64,000 bases of DNA, from contig KV748208.1 in the NCBI GenBank assembly GCA_001692895.1, positions 744,001 through 808,000 of the forward strand. The letters run 5' to 3'. Shown here piece by piece: positions 33,370 to 46,079 of this stretch (positions within the stretch are counted from its first letter, which is position 1; each line of letters starts with the position of its first letter). A program made the position numbers and the translations under genes. The notes beneath the pieces are model-generated. The model did not search any database. It saw nothing but the letters and a program-made list of their open reading frames with translations, and was not told the DNA's origin. The stretch is from Cenococcum geophilum 1.58. Its lineage: Eukaryota; Ascomycota; Dothideomycetes; Gloniales; Gloniaceae.

Positions 33370-34427
33370 GCTAGGTAGTAAAGTTTCTTCCTTTACTTCT
33401 TCCTCTGCTTCTTTCTTATTAAATTTATAATCTACAAGTTACTTAACTTTTTTAACACCGCGTAGGGTTTATAGATTAACTACTTCCTCCCCTTTTCTAA
33501 TTAATAATAATACCAAATTGGGTAATTAAGATAATTTTATATTATAAAAGCTTCCTTTAGCTAATTAGAACTACGGCTATATCTTTTTTATTAATTAGGA
33601 TAATCTCTACCTAATAATATATAGTAAGCTTATTAGTAAATATAGATACCAAGTTACTAATAAGCGGTTACTATTAAGTAAAGCTTCTATATTACTAATA
33701 TAAAAGTATAAAGTAGAACCTTTTTAGAACGGTCCTTTAGGTAAAAAGAGTCTTTAGCTATATAAGCTCTGCTATTTAGCTTAAAGACTAGATACTTTAC
33801 TTATAATTAATAATAATAATTATATTAACGGCTATTTAAAATTAAAGTATAACCTTATTATTAACCCTAAAAGTTATAATAGTAGAATATAACGACTAGC
33901 TGTAGAAGCTTTTACTTCCGCTAGTAGTTATAAATGCCAGCCGTTCTAGGCAGCTGGCTATATTTAAGCCTATATTAATTAGACAATTCTATAAAATATT
34001 ACCTTTTATTAAGCTATAAGTCCTTCTATATACGCTCTGTTAATATTTAACCGTTCTTAGATTTAAGACTGTCTTATAAAGGCGCCTATATTATTAAGCA
34101 ATTAGATTAAAACTATATTTAAATAGTAACGCGTTAATATTAAAGACCTTCTCCTTACTACACTTAGTAAAATTAATCTTATCTATAATATCTAGACATC
34201 TATAAACGGAATATTACTATTTAGTATAGTGGCTTATTTTATTAATAAAGGTAAAAAGCTTTAATTAGTACTTTTAGGCCTTCTATAACTATAAGGATTA
34301 CACTCTACTAAAAATATAGTAATAGCCCTAGTATTAATAATTTAAAAGTATTAATTTAATTATAAGCTTAGCTCCTTAATAATTAATAACACTAGTAATA
34401 ATAATAAGCTTTATAACTGTTGGTTAT
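33370..34427 (+). mobile_element. hAT DNA transposon fragment, RIP-degraded
   Basis: The plus-strand frame from about 34229 shows, between stops made from Gln and Trp codons, VAYFINKGKKL, LVLLGLL, GLHSTKNIVIALVLII and NYKLSSLIINNTSNNNKL. This matches the hAT transposase catalytic segment (VVAHFIDENGKL ... LLGL ... GEHSGENIA ... DNASNND). It ends abruptly where an inverted Copia terminal repeat begins at 34428. The left boundary is a guess, and I did not find the rest of the transposase. Confidence 0.6.
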
Positions 34428-35783
34428 ATAAGGTAATATTATATAGCTATGGTTTGTAGATAGTATAATAATTGTTGTTCTGTATATATAGGAGGGCGAG
34501 GAGCTTAAGGCTCCTCACTACGCTACTACCGCGGCAACACGTGACGGCAACTTGCTATATATAATGGCAATTTGCCTTATATAGTAACTACTTACCTTTA
34601 TCCCCAATACTAGTAACTCTTCTTTTATGGTTGCTATCTATATATATATATACCGCTTAACTAGCATAATAAATATTAATTCTTCTTACTTACTATTACT
34701 ATTGTAATATAAGTCTCGCTATCCTAAAATTTGCCTCTTAGCACGTAGTGCTTTCTTACTTAGAAGTTATAGGTAGATATCTTATTTAGAGGGCCGCTAA
34801 GGCACTAGTAGTAAGCGAGCTAATAGCAATTTTCTATCCTGGGGATGGAAAATCCTAATTAGCTAGGTTAAGTTAGAGTCTATAGAATGTTATACTCCCC
34901 CTCTAAAAAAAGTCTTAGTAAGAGAATCTAACTAATTAAATAACTTTAACCGCTAGTTAAAGTTTTTAGATATCTTAAGACCTTATATAACTAAGAAATT
35001 TCTAAGGACTCCCTTTTAACCTAACCTTTAACTTATATATATAGAGTATTTATATTAACAAACGTCTCTAGTGCCTTATTTAGGTTTACCTTTGTCATTA
35101 TATCTACTAGGTTATTTTAGCTATTAATCTATTAAAATTTAAAGAGTTTTTAACGCTTATAGGATTACTAAAGTACTATAATATTAATTATAAGGCGCTT
35201 CTTCTTTATAGTACTAAGCTTAACTAAACACTTATAGAGGGAATATAAGTCGGTATATATAATTATAGGGATAATAGGAAGTTCGAGTTAATCTATAATT
35301 ATCTTTAGGGTAGTTCTAATTGTAATTACTATATTAACTCCGCTAACTATTCTATATATCTCTAACGCTAGAACGCTTTAAGTAACGCGCTTACTCTTAG
35401 TTAAGCTCTAGTAGATAAAATTGCTATAGATTATAAAGTTATTCTCTCTAGTAGATTTATTTATAATAATAATTTTATATCCTAACTAAGAGCTAAAATC
35501 TTTATTATTTATAAACAATCTATTAATAAATATAAAGAGCTTAGTAGTAGGAAGATTAATAGGTATATAGAGTAGTCCCTAATCGAGATGGTTTATTTAC
35601 TAGAAAAAACGTTTATTTAGGGTAAGAACGTCATCCTTAATTAGTTTTTAGTATTAGGCGGCAATAAAGAGATTAAATAAAGCCTTAGGTTAATAGATAA
35701 AAGTAATATAAGCTTTATAAGCGTGTTACTCTATATATCCTTACTTTAGAGAATTAGCGTTAATAATATTAATCTTCTTACCT
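34428..35783 (-). mobile_element. Ty1/Copia LTR element, 3' part, inverted and degraded
   Basis: An LTR of about 192 bp (34428-34619) is followed by sequence matching, in inverse orientation, the last 1.2 kb of the Copia element at 39941-46061, including the RNase H end of pol. It stops near 35783, so only the 3' portion remains. It is an old, broken fossil with many breaks and interrupts the hAT fragment to its left. Confidence 0.75.
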
Positions 35784-38700
35784 TAACCATCAGGATTTTT
35801 TTTTGGGCTGGTTGTTGCGGTTTGCGGCAAATTGCCGCAAACTGTACGGTTGCGGCAGGTAGATATGGTCGTTAGCGAATTGTGCAAACCGTGCGTTTTG
35901 TAACAAGTTTGCAGCATCTAATAGCAAACCGCGCGTTTTATAATAAGTTTGCAGTATCTAATAGCAAATTATGGCAAAACGCTTAACTACCAAACTAATG
36001 CTAGCTTTTTGCTACCCTATAAATAAATAGCGTGTAAACTGTACAAACTGTACAAACTATACGAACTATACAAACTGTACAAACTATACGAACTATACAA
36101 ACTGTACGAACTGTACGAACTGTATAAACTATACTAACTGTATAAATTATACAAACTGTATAAACTGTACAAACTATATAAATTATAATATACTGCTATA
36201 GATTGCCATAGATTACTATAGATTGCCATAGATTACTATAATATGCCTTTAAAAATATATTTATATTATAACTACTATATAAAATAGCTACTCCTCTAAA
36301 CTTATTATAGACTATAAAGCATTTGCCTTGCCTAGCCCCTCCTTTACCCTCGTTTTAAAGATATCTAAATCCTTATTATTAAATAGTACAGACTTAACCC
36401 CTTTTCTAATAGTATACTAAAGACTTGTATTAGGTTTAGCCCTAAGCGTCTTTTTAAATAGCTTAACTACAGCTATCAACTATTTGTAATTCCAGCGATA
36501 TAGTATATTAATGGTACGTTTCCAATTCCGCGATTTTATACCTTTAAAGATAAGCTTATAGGTACTATTTCCGAAATTATTGCCGGCGCCACTATCCTTA
36601 TCTATATCTTCTCTACTATTTACGCTAGTATTATTGCCTATATCCACTCTATTATATTTATTGCCCCCCTTTCTTACACTATTCTAATTATCTATATTTT
36701 CACCTAAAGCTATATCCGTTCTATTATCCGCATTACCATCTTTATCTATATTAACTCTACTATATCCGTCACAATACTTATTTATATTAGTCCCGCTATC
36801 TATACCGCTATTAGGGTCGCTAATATTATTAGGCCTACCGCCTTAGTAATTGGTACTATAGTTGGTCTAATTAGGCGATATATTATAGGGTATATTAGGC
36901 TAAGTAACAGTGCCAGAAGGGCGGGAGGTGTTTAGGTTTAAGAAAAGGGACGCGTTAAGTACTTAGATATAAGTATTAGTTTAGAACTATTATTATAAGT
37001 AGTTATATACCGGTAGAAGTATATTAAAGCGCTACTTATTAAATCCTACGTTATAGTCGGAATCCAGGTTAGAAAGATTATTAAGACTATATTTAAATGG
37101 ATTTAGAATTACTCGTATAGTAGGGTCGTTGCTATATATAGTTACTTAATATCTTTTTAAGACGCCTTATTATAGAAGCCCTAAAATCTGGTTCTAGCGC
37201 TCTGTTAACTAATCCGCCTATATAGCCTTTATCTGTTCCTATATAGCTAATATTAGAGTTAGTTACGGCGTAGCCTAGGTAGTTAGAATAAGGGTAGAGA
37301 AAGAATAAATTACTATTAAGATTGGCACCTACTTTAAGCTTTTATTAGGTAAAACTACCACTTTTCTATTTATTAATAACGTGGCGGATTATTATATAAA
37401 TTAGTATAACAGCCCCAGGGCTAATTGGGCGCAGAAAGTACTATATATCTATACCGAACCTAAATTACTACCTTCCTTTAAAAAATGACTTAGAGAGATT
37501 AACTATAATAACTGGTGCTATAAAGCGGGATTGCTCGCCCTGTAAATAGTTAGGAGAGTGCTAAGGTAGTGTAGCTATACGTACTGTCTTAGAGTATTAA
37601 AAGCCATTTATATAAAGTAGCTCTTCTAACTTAGTAATTATTTCCTGCTTAGAGAGCTTTCTAAATAAGTACTTAGCCTTTACGTAATCTTATATACGTC
37701 TTAATAGGTAAGACTAGAACTAGCTAATGCTATTATATATCTATTTTATGTTAGTATATATAGAAGTAATAAGAGGTAGCTTACCATGCGATATATTAAT
37801 AGCAATAGTTTTTGCATAGCCTCGCTAGAACTGTCGCCTTTAAAAACCCTATTATACTCTACTACTTTATCCTATGCTAAGTCTATTATCTTTTCTAAAG
37901 TCTTTACGTTTCCTTCTAGCTATAGTATAAGAGAAAGACCTTTAGGAGCCTTATCTAATATTATAAACATTAAAAAGAAGCGTATAGCAGCTTTTAATAT
38001 TAGTTCATCCGTAAGTTTTAATTTAGGTTTACTGCTACGTTTTATTCCTTACTATCTTCTAACTATATATATACCGTATTAAGACTTCTGCGGTTTATTA
38101 CTACGTATAGGCGCCGTATAAAACGACTTGGCTGTAGAGTTATCTTCGGCACTAGAGATAAACTCTTTAGTAGAGGGACGGTAGTATTAAAGCCGCTTAT
38201 TAGGGCGATTTAGGACTTATAACCGCTATTAAAGCGTAAGCGGGTGTAAAGGAATAGAGTCTATATAATAGATACTATGGTTAAATTCTATATATATAGA
38301 TCTAGAGATTCTTTATTTAAACTCTACTGGAGTTATTAATAATACGCTCTTCCCTAAGGCATTAAGCCTCTATCTTTTTTAAAATCGCTATTTATATCTA
38401 ACTAACGTTTTAGGATGCTATCCCTAGATACTCTATCGCTATATATAGCCGTCTACTAAAGTTAGCTGCATGCTACCGTGTATATACTATTTATAGTACT
38501 TTAGCCTAACTGCCGTTCGCGTATACGTTTCTAGATTCTTCTTACACTAGTAGTGCTATTTCTTTTACCTTTACCTTAGTGGTAGGTATATATTAGTATT
38601 TCAAGTAGTTATATAGAGGGTAGTTTATACCTTATTCTTTTTAAAAGCTATAGTTATATTCTTTTAGGATAGTAAAGGTTAGTAAACCTTTAGTATAACT

Positions 38701-39935
38701 AATATAGAAGAAGTTAAAGAAGTTAATAAAGATATAAAGATAAAGTATAATACTTTTAAATTATATATTTACTAGTATAGATGCAGTTAATAAAATAGAG
38801 GAGTAAAGGGGGAGATTTTAATGTTCTGCTAGGGAGCTTAAACCTATTACCAGCCCACTTAGGGTAAATTATGGTAGATTGCCGCATATCTTGCCGTTAG
38901 CTGCGTAATATTAAGAATTTCTACTAATAAGTAAGCACTAGAGCTAATCTTTATGGGCAAAAGCGTTATAACCGCCTGTAAAAATGTAAGAATTTAACTA
39001 ATTTATATAGATATGGCTAACCTTTTCTAGCGGTTTAGTAGGTTAACACTACTTAAGCAGCAAGTACTTAACGGTTATTCTTATTCTCCTCCCTTATTAA
39101 GACGTACTCTAGAGCTCCCCTTTATACCTAGTTAGCCTATAGATACACCTAAGACGTAGAGTTAGTTTAATCGCGCTATTTCCGCCTTTTTTTTTAACCT
39201 AGAATCTCCCTTAAAGCGTATTAGCTTAGGCGATAAGCTAATAAAGTCATTTTATATTTAAAACTTAAGGAGAGCCTTTATAGAGGAGTAATATAAGGCT
39301 ATTCTATATATTAAGAAGCGGCGGTTATAAAGATTAGCTATTAATTTAGCCCTAAGTGTTAATAGAGTTAATATACTTAATTACAAATAGTTAGAAGAAG
39401 CTTAGACTATAAAGGTAGAGATTATTATAAAAATAAAGCCTATTAAAGAAAAACGTACAGTAAATTAAAAGAGAAAGGCAGAAGAGGGGGGGTTATTATA
39501 CTACTTTGCTAATATAAAATCCGCAAAAATATATATAGCTAGCCAGCCTCTTACTCTAACGAGCCCCTCTACTACTTAATTTACCTATATATTGGATACG
39601 CCGCCTTTACCTTTAAGCCAACTAATGGCTTTCTTAACTTCTTTCTATCTTGCCTTATCTTATAGTTAGTTTGCCTAAATTTCTAGGGATTAAATATACC
39701 GGATTCCCTATTATATTAGCCGTTTTCGTTTTTATTTTAAAGCCTCCTATAATTTAATTAGAAGCTTAGTTTTAAATTTTTATTTTTTTATAAACTTATT
39801 TACGCGTATACTGTTAATTTAAAGAAAATCGTTATTATAGAATTAATTGTATATGTCCTAATCTATATATAAGTTTATTTAAAACGTTCTTCTTTTATCT
39901 AGCGAAGTTGGTATTAGTTATATGGGTCTCTTAAT
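35784..39935. mobile_element. unassigned degraded repeat DNA, probably DNA transposons
   Basis: The block begins near CAGGATTTTTTTTTGGG, followed by the near-perfect palindrome GTTTGCGGCAA / TTGCCGCAAAC (35820-35842), which resembles transposon termini. A 9-bp tandem array follows. Minus-strand pieces around 37000-37500 faintly resemble hAT C-termini, and plus-strand pieces at about 39040-39500 faintly resemble the C-terminal tail of Fot1/pogo transposases. Neither is secure. The open frame at 37786-38082 has no family features. Confidence 0.35.
36035..36187. repeat. 9-bp tandem array
   Basis: About 17 near-perfect units of AAACTGTAC / AAACTATAC. Unit differences are almost all C/T, as expected if CpA sites mutated after the array formed. 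Confidence 0.85.
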
Positions 39936-39940
39936 ATAGG

Positions 39941-40156
39941 TGTTAGGAATAAAGGCAAATGGTTACCATATAAGGTATATTGCCGTTACGTATAGTAAGT
40001 TGCCGTTATGTGCGGCAAGTTGCCATCACGTGCCGCCGCGGCACTAGCGTGGTGAGGAACCTTAAGTTCCTTACCCCTTTCTTTAAGAAGAAAATAGAAT
40101 AATTATTATACTATCTACGAACCGTAGCTACGTAATATCCCCTTATATAACCAATA
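39941..40156 (+). repeat. 5' LTR of the Copia element
   Basis: Begins TGTTAGGAATAAAGG and ends near AACCAATA. It contains repeated TTGCCG-type blocks and CACGTGCCG. Confidence 0.85.
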
Positions 40157-43100
40157 CTAATTAGTGGTTAACTTTATAGTTATACTATAGAACAGCTAGG
40201 TATTACTAAGAAAAGATAAGCCACTATACCAGTGCTGCTCGTGCTAGAGGAAGCTATTTTTTAAGGTTAGAACTGGTCCTAAACCTTAAATAGAACTCTT
40301 ATATAAATCTAAGGATCTAAAGGCTAGAACTGGTCCTGAGCCTTTCTAAGATTACAAATTCTTGCGTCTATTACGTAGAATAATACGCTTTATAAGTCTT
40401 CGCGATTTAAGGCTAGAACTAGTCCTAAGCCCTATAATCGCAAATACACGTCTAAACGCGTACTAAACGACAAACGCATATTAAATAATAAATACACATC
40501 ACGAACGCGTACTAAATGACAATCCCTACACTAATAACACTTCCCTCCCTCTAAAAATATGGCTACGCCTACTTTAAATAACTAGAAAGACTCCTTACTA
40601 TTAGGGGTAGCTAAGCACGCGAAACTTATTAATAAAGATTAGGATAAATTCGCCTTTAATATAACAACTTATACCGCAAAATAAGTTAACGGCTTTCTTC
40701 TACACTATATTATATTTTACTAAAATAGATGCTACGCCAATTTATAACTATAGGAGTATTTTAGGGAGGATTTTGTGGGATGGACTGCCGATACCTAGGC
40801 ACTTAGCAACGTTAATATTATTTAGAATTTTTAAGACTTCCTTTATAGGAATGGGGTATATATTACTAAGAATAGTAACCTAATTGCTAGCAATATTTAG
40901 GCCGTTATTACTAGTATAGAAGAACTAATATAGACGGAAGCTAAGATTATACGTTAACTATGGAAACCTAAAAACAACCTATATTCTTTAGAAGGCAACT
41001 TTAATTCGTATTAAAACCCCTAGAACGCTAACCCCCTACCTAAAGCTACTCTCCTACCTAGAGGTGCTCTCCTACTTAGAGTTACTCTATCTTTACCTCC
41101 TCTACTCCAGCTAACCGGTAAGCCTTTACTATAAGAAGTTATAAATCTAATAAAGGTATATTCGGACAAAGAGAAAAAGTTTAAAGGAGAACTATATAAT
41201 ATGCTCGGAGCAAAACTATAGGTCTTTTATAACTGTTGTAATAAAGTTAAAATTTAACGCCACTAGTACTATTACGCTTTCTATATTATATTAAAGGGAC
41301 GGGTAGTAATATTCTATTATAACCAGATTACGGGTAAAAACTATAACTTTAATGTAATGCTTTAGCTTATTAGAGCCTACTTTAAAACTAATAAGAATTA
41401 CTAACTTTATATATCCAAATGGCGGGAGACTATATTTTAGAGAGTTATTACTTCTAACCTAATAAAGACTTATTTAGAGTACCTTTAACTACTCTTTAAT
41501 AAACTCTAGAAAATCCAACGTGGCTTTACTAAAACTTACTAAAATAAGAATAGTCTAAGGGACTAAGTTATTTTAGCCTGCCATGGCGTTCCTAAGTGTA
41601 ACTTAGCGCTATATAAACCTATAGATACGTTTAAAGGAGTATATGCTAAGCTACGCTTTGCTATAGGTACTATAATATAAATATAAGAATCTTAATAGTT
41701 CTATACCAAAAACCCTACCTAACTAAGTATTCCCGACTAACATAATTATAACTAGACTAATTAAATATATAGTGGCCGTAGTAGGGAATATAGAAAAGGG
41801 TACGATTAATGTTAACTATAAGGTAATTATAGAGGTCCTCGTAGAGGTTTATTTTAAAGTAATCGCTAAAAGAAATGCTACGTTTATAAAAAGCTAAATT
41901 GCTAGTTAACTAGACACTCCCTTAATAAATAAAAGGAGGTATATAATAAGTTCTGTCAGAGTATAAGAAACGTTAGAAATTGTAAGGTTACTATAGCCTA
42001 CTTTTAAAGCTTTCTAGTTCAATATAAAGGTATAAAAGATCTTAAGGGTAAGGTTAATGAGACTAAACAGCTCCTTATGGATATAGAAATTAAGGACTAC
42101 TTACCTAACTAATACTTTACTAAGTATAGTGAGGTAAATAGTATATAAACCATTGCTGTTCTTAATAACTAATTTACGCTCTATTTTATTACAAAGTTAG
42201 ATATCTTTAATAAGCCAAAGGAGAGCTCCGCGTTTTCCTTCGATAATAGATACTTAGCGAATGTCTTCTATAGTATTATACCGGATACTAGAGCCATAGG
42301 AGTATCTATAGTAGGAGAACCTTAAGTTTAAGCCCTTTAGCAGCTTAATAGCTCTATTTAGATTAACTATTTAATGGCAGGCTAACACACAATTCGTTTT
42401 AGCAAGGGTACTACGATCTCTCTTGGTATAATTAGGGTTTAAACCCCCCTAGGGTATATTACTTTTCACGTTATTCCCATAAATACCCCATTTCTATTTT
42501 GCATTAGAGATATAGATAAACTAGGTATTAAGCTTAATAACCTTAAGAATATACTCGTGTAGGGAGATAATTAGGTGCCTATTGTATATAAGTAGGGTTA
42601 CTCTTAGCTACTCCTTTAATAACTAGAAAAGAGTGTTGCTTAAAGCTATTTAACTAAGTTAGAGTTACGCCAACTATACCGTCGTTTTAGTTACCTATTA
42701 GTTTACTAATTGCTTAGGGTTCTTTAGCGAGTAGGCTATAAAGTTAAGGTTAAGGCAATTAAGTATCTTATAAAATACTGCCACCACTACTAAATAAACT
42801 AGAGGTCCCCTAGCCGATTTAAGTTCACCCTTAAAGATAACTACGACTTTAACTTCTATATTATTGTCGACGTTATATATCTTAGCGGCAAGCTAGTACT
42901 CTAAGTTATTAACTTCTTAACCTTCTTCTAAGCCGTATAATTCTTAAAGGATATATTAGCTAGGAACGTATGGGATACCCTATAATTATACTAGATTAAT
43001 ATCTACCTAGGACCCCCTAATTAAATTGTCTATAACGTAGAAAAGAACTTCTTATCTATAGAGTTTTAATAATAGATAAAGGTAATAGCAATTAAGGTTA

Positions 43101-45845
43101 AGGAAGTCCCCGTTAAGGCATATAATAGTATTAAAAAAGTGGAACGATATTACGCGCCATTACGCCACGTATATAAGATTATCTCTTTAAAACTAAAGGA
43201 TGCTAGCGAAGAACTTACCTTATAAATAGCTATTAAAGCTATTAATAATTCCGCTGGCCTAGATGGACTTATACCTACGTTACTAGTCTTTAGCGCCTAC
43301 CCTTAAATAACTAATAATTCTTTACCGTCTCCCTCCGTTATATAACGAGCTAAGGCTATTTATAAGGCAATAAAGGAGGTGCGATATCTCTATGCTATAC
43401 GCTAGGTCAATAATATACTAGAAATAAGAAATGGCCTAAACACCTTAACTACGCTTGATCTGCCACTCTAGTCTAAAGTACGCGTATAGCGTAAAAGGGG
43501 AGGATAGTTAGGCCTATATTAACTTATTATAATTAATAGTTAAACTTATACTATTTAGATGCCTTATAGACCCACCTAATTTCGTTTAACTGTTATTAAG
43601 CCTTATTATAAAGATAATAATTCCGAGCCTTTATAGGATGCCCTAGAAAATGCCCTAAAAGAGAACCACGATTAATATGCTCTAGAAGGCGACTATAATC
43701 CCAATACAATTGTAGTAGATACGCTATAACTATGACGCGGTAGAGGTCGCCTAAAGGGATTATAAAATCACCAACACCTTATTAATTTTAAAGAATAATT
43801 TGTTGCCGCTATTAAGAATAAAGTTAAGTTATTAATGGCCTTTATGACAGCCAAAGAGAAGGCTGACTTTAAGCTCGTAAAATAGCTCTAAAAGGAAGGT
43901 CGTATTATAACCCCAGGAGCTCCTTTCTAAGCATCCGACAAGTAGGAGATCGACGGTCTTATTATAAGAGGAGTCTTTAAATTTAAGAAGTATAACCCTA
44001 CTAAGTTTAATAAAGTTTGCATCTTTAAGTTAAGGATAGTTAATAAGATTAAGGGTAAGGCTACTGACGCCCCATTTAAGAAATTAAGGCTTATTATTTA
44101 AGGTTATAATAATAATAGTAAAGAGATAATTTTTATATAATCTCCTATAATTTAATAAGCTAGTCAGCGAGTTATTATTATATTAGCTCCCTCCTTAATA
44201 AAGAATGGAATGGCGGTTTATTTATAAGATATTACTTAAGCCTATACCTAATTAGAGACGCACCTTTAGCGCTTAATATTAGCATACCTTTTAGAGCAAA
44301 TTCGCTACTAGTATTCTAAAGATACGATTATAGTTATGCTTAAGCTATTATATGGAATTGCAGAGGTAGGGACTTACTAGTGGGCTACCTACAGTAAGCA
44401 CCATAAAGAGAAGCTTTTAATAACTACCTCTATATTTAATCCCTGCTTCCTTATTATAACTACAGAAACCCCATTTAGAATTGTTGGTATATAAACTAAT
44501 AATATAATTATCTTAGGAGACGACCAATTCTTAGCTCTTAAAGAGGATAAGCTAGTAAAGGCAAATCTTATAGTAAAGCTAAAGGAAAAGCTTAACTTAA
44601 TAACACCATTACTTTTTAATAGATGTATCCTCTCCCTAAACAAGGATTCTATTGCTTTACGCCAGAAGGGTTAAGGTAAAAAGATTAACGTTATTAACGT
44701 TAATTCTCTAAAGTAAGGATATGTGGAGCAACGTGCTTGCGGAGCTTATATTACTTCTATCTATTAACCTAAGGCTTTATTTAATCTCTCTATTACGGCT
44801 TAACACTAAGAACTAACTAAGGACGATATCCTTACCCTAAATAAGCGTCTTTTTTAGCAGATAAACCATCTTAATTAGGGACTACTCTATATACCTATTA
44901 ACCTTTCTACCACTAAGCTCTTTATATTTGTTAATAGATCGTTTATAAATAATAAAGATTTTAGCTTTTAGCTAGGATATAAGATTATTATTATAAACGA
45001 ATCTACTAGAGAGAATAACTTTATAATTTATAGTAATCTTATTTATTAGAGCTTAACTAAGAGCAAGTGCATTACCTAAAGTATTTTAGCGTTAGAGATA
45101 TATAGAATAGTTAGCGGAGTTAATATAGCAATTACAATTAGAACTACCCTAAAGATAATTATAGATCGGCTCGAACTTTCCGTTATTTCTATAATTATAT
45201 ACACCGACTTATATTCCCTTTATAAGTGTTTAGTTAAGCTTAGTACCATAAAGGAGAAGCGCCTTATAATTAATATTATAGCACTTTAACAGTCCTATAA
45301 GCGTTAAGAACTCTTTAAGATTTAATAGATTAATAGCTAAGATAACCTAGTAGATGTAATAACGAAGGCGAACCCAAATAAGGCACTAGAGACATTTATT
45401 AATATAAATACTCTACGTATACGAGTTAAAGGTTAGGTTAAAAGGGAGTCCCTAGAAATTTCTTAGTTACGTAAGGTCTTAAGATATCTAGGAACTTTAA
45501 CCGGCGGTTAAAGTTGTCTAATTAGTTAGATTCTCTTACTAAGACTTTTTAGAAGGGGGGGGTATAATATTCTATAGACCCTAACTTAAACAAGCTAATT
45601 AGGATTTTCCATCCCCAGGATAGAAAATCGCTATTAGCTCGCCTACCGCTAGCGCCTTAGCGGCCCTACTAACAAAATACCTACCTATAACTTATAAGTA
45701 AGAAAGCACTACGTGCTAAGAGGCAAATTTTGGGACAGCGAGACTTATATTATAATAGTAATAGTAAGTAAGGGGGATTAATTTTTGTTCCGCTAGTTAA
45801 GCGGTATATATATATAGATAGCAACTATAAAAAAAGAGTTGCCAG

Positions 45846-46061
45846 TGTTAGGAATAAAGGCAAATGGTCACCATATAAGGTATATTGCCGTCACGTATAG
45901 CAAGTTGCCGTCACGTGCGGCAAGTTGCCATTACGTACCGCCGCGGCACTAGCGCGGTGAGGAACCTTAAGTTCCTCACCCCTTTCTTTAAGAAGAAAAC
46001 AGAACAATTATTATACTATCTACGAACCGTAGCTATGTAATATCCCCTTATGTAACCAATA
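45846..46061 (+). repeat. 3' LTR of the Copia element
   Basis: Same length and ends as the 5' LTR at 39941-40156, followed by the ATAGG target duplication. Confidence 0.85.
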
Positions 46062-46079
46062 ATAGGAAATGTTATATAT

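Larger units (their letters stand above)
39941..46061 (+). mobile_element. Ty1/Copia LTR retrotransposon, full extent but heavily degraded
   Basis: Direct LTRs of 216 bp lie at 39941-40156 and 45846-46061. They look nearly identical, with differences mainly of the C/T type. The target duplication ATAGG flanks both ends (39936-39940 and 46062-46066). The 6.1-kb element reads left to right: a gag-like region first, then integrase, reverse transcriptase and RNase H parts of a Copia-type pol. It is a fossil; the coding part carries a very large number of RIP-type breaks. Close LTR similarity suggests insertion not long before RIP. Confidence 0.85.

Noticed and set aside
35820-35842. CRISPR-like palindrome reading.
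   Set aside because: It is a single palindrome without spaced repeats, in a fungal genome; a transposon end fits better.
37786-38082. A 98-codon plus-strand frame in the right repeat block.
   Set aside because: It lies in TA-saturated transposon DNA, and its composition is that of a chance frame.
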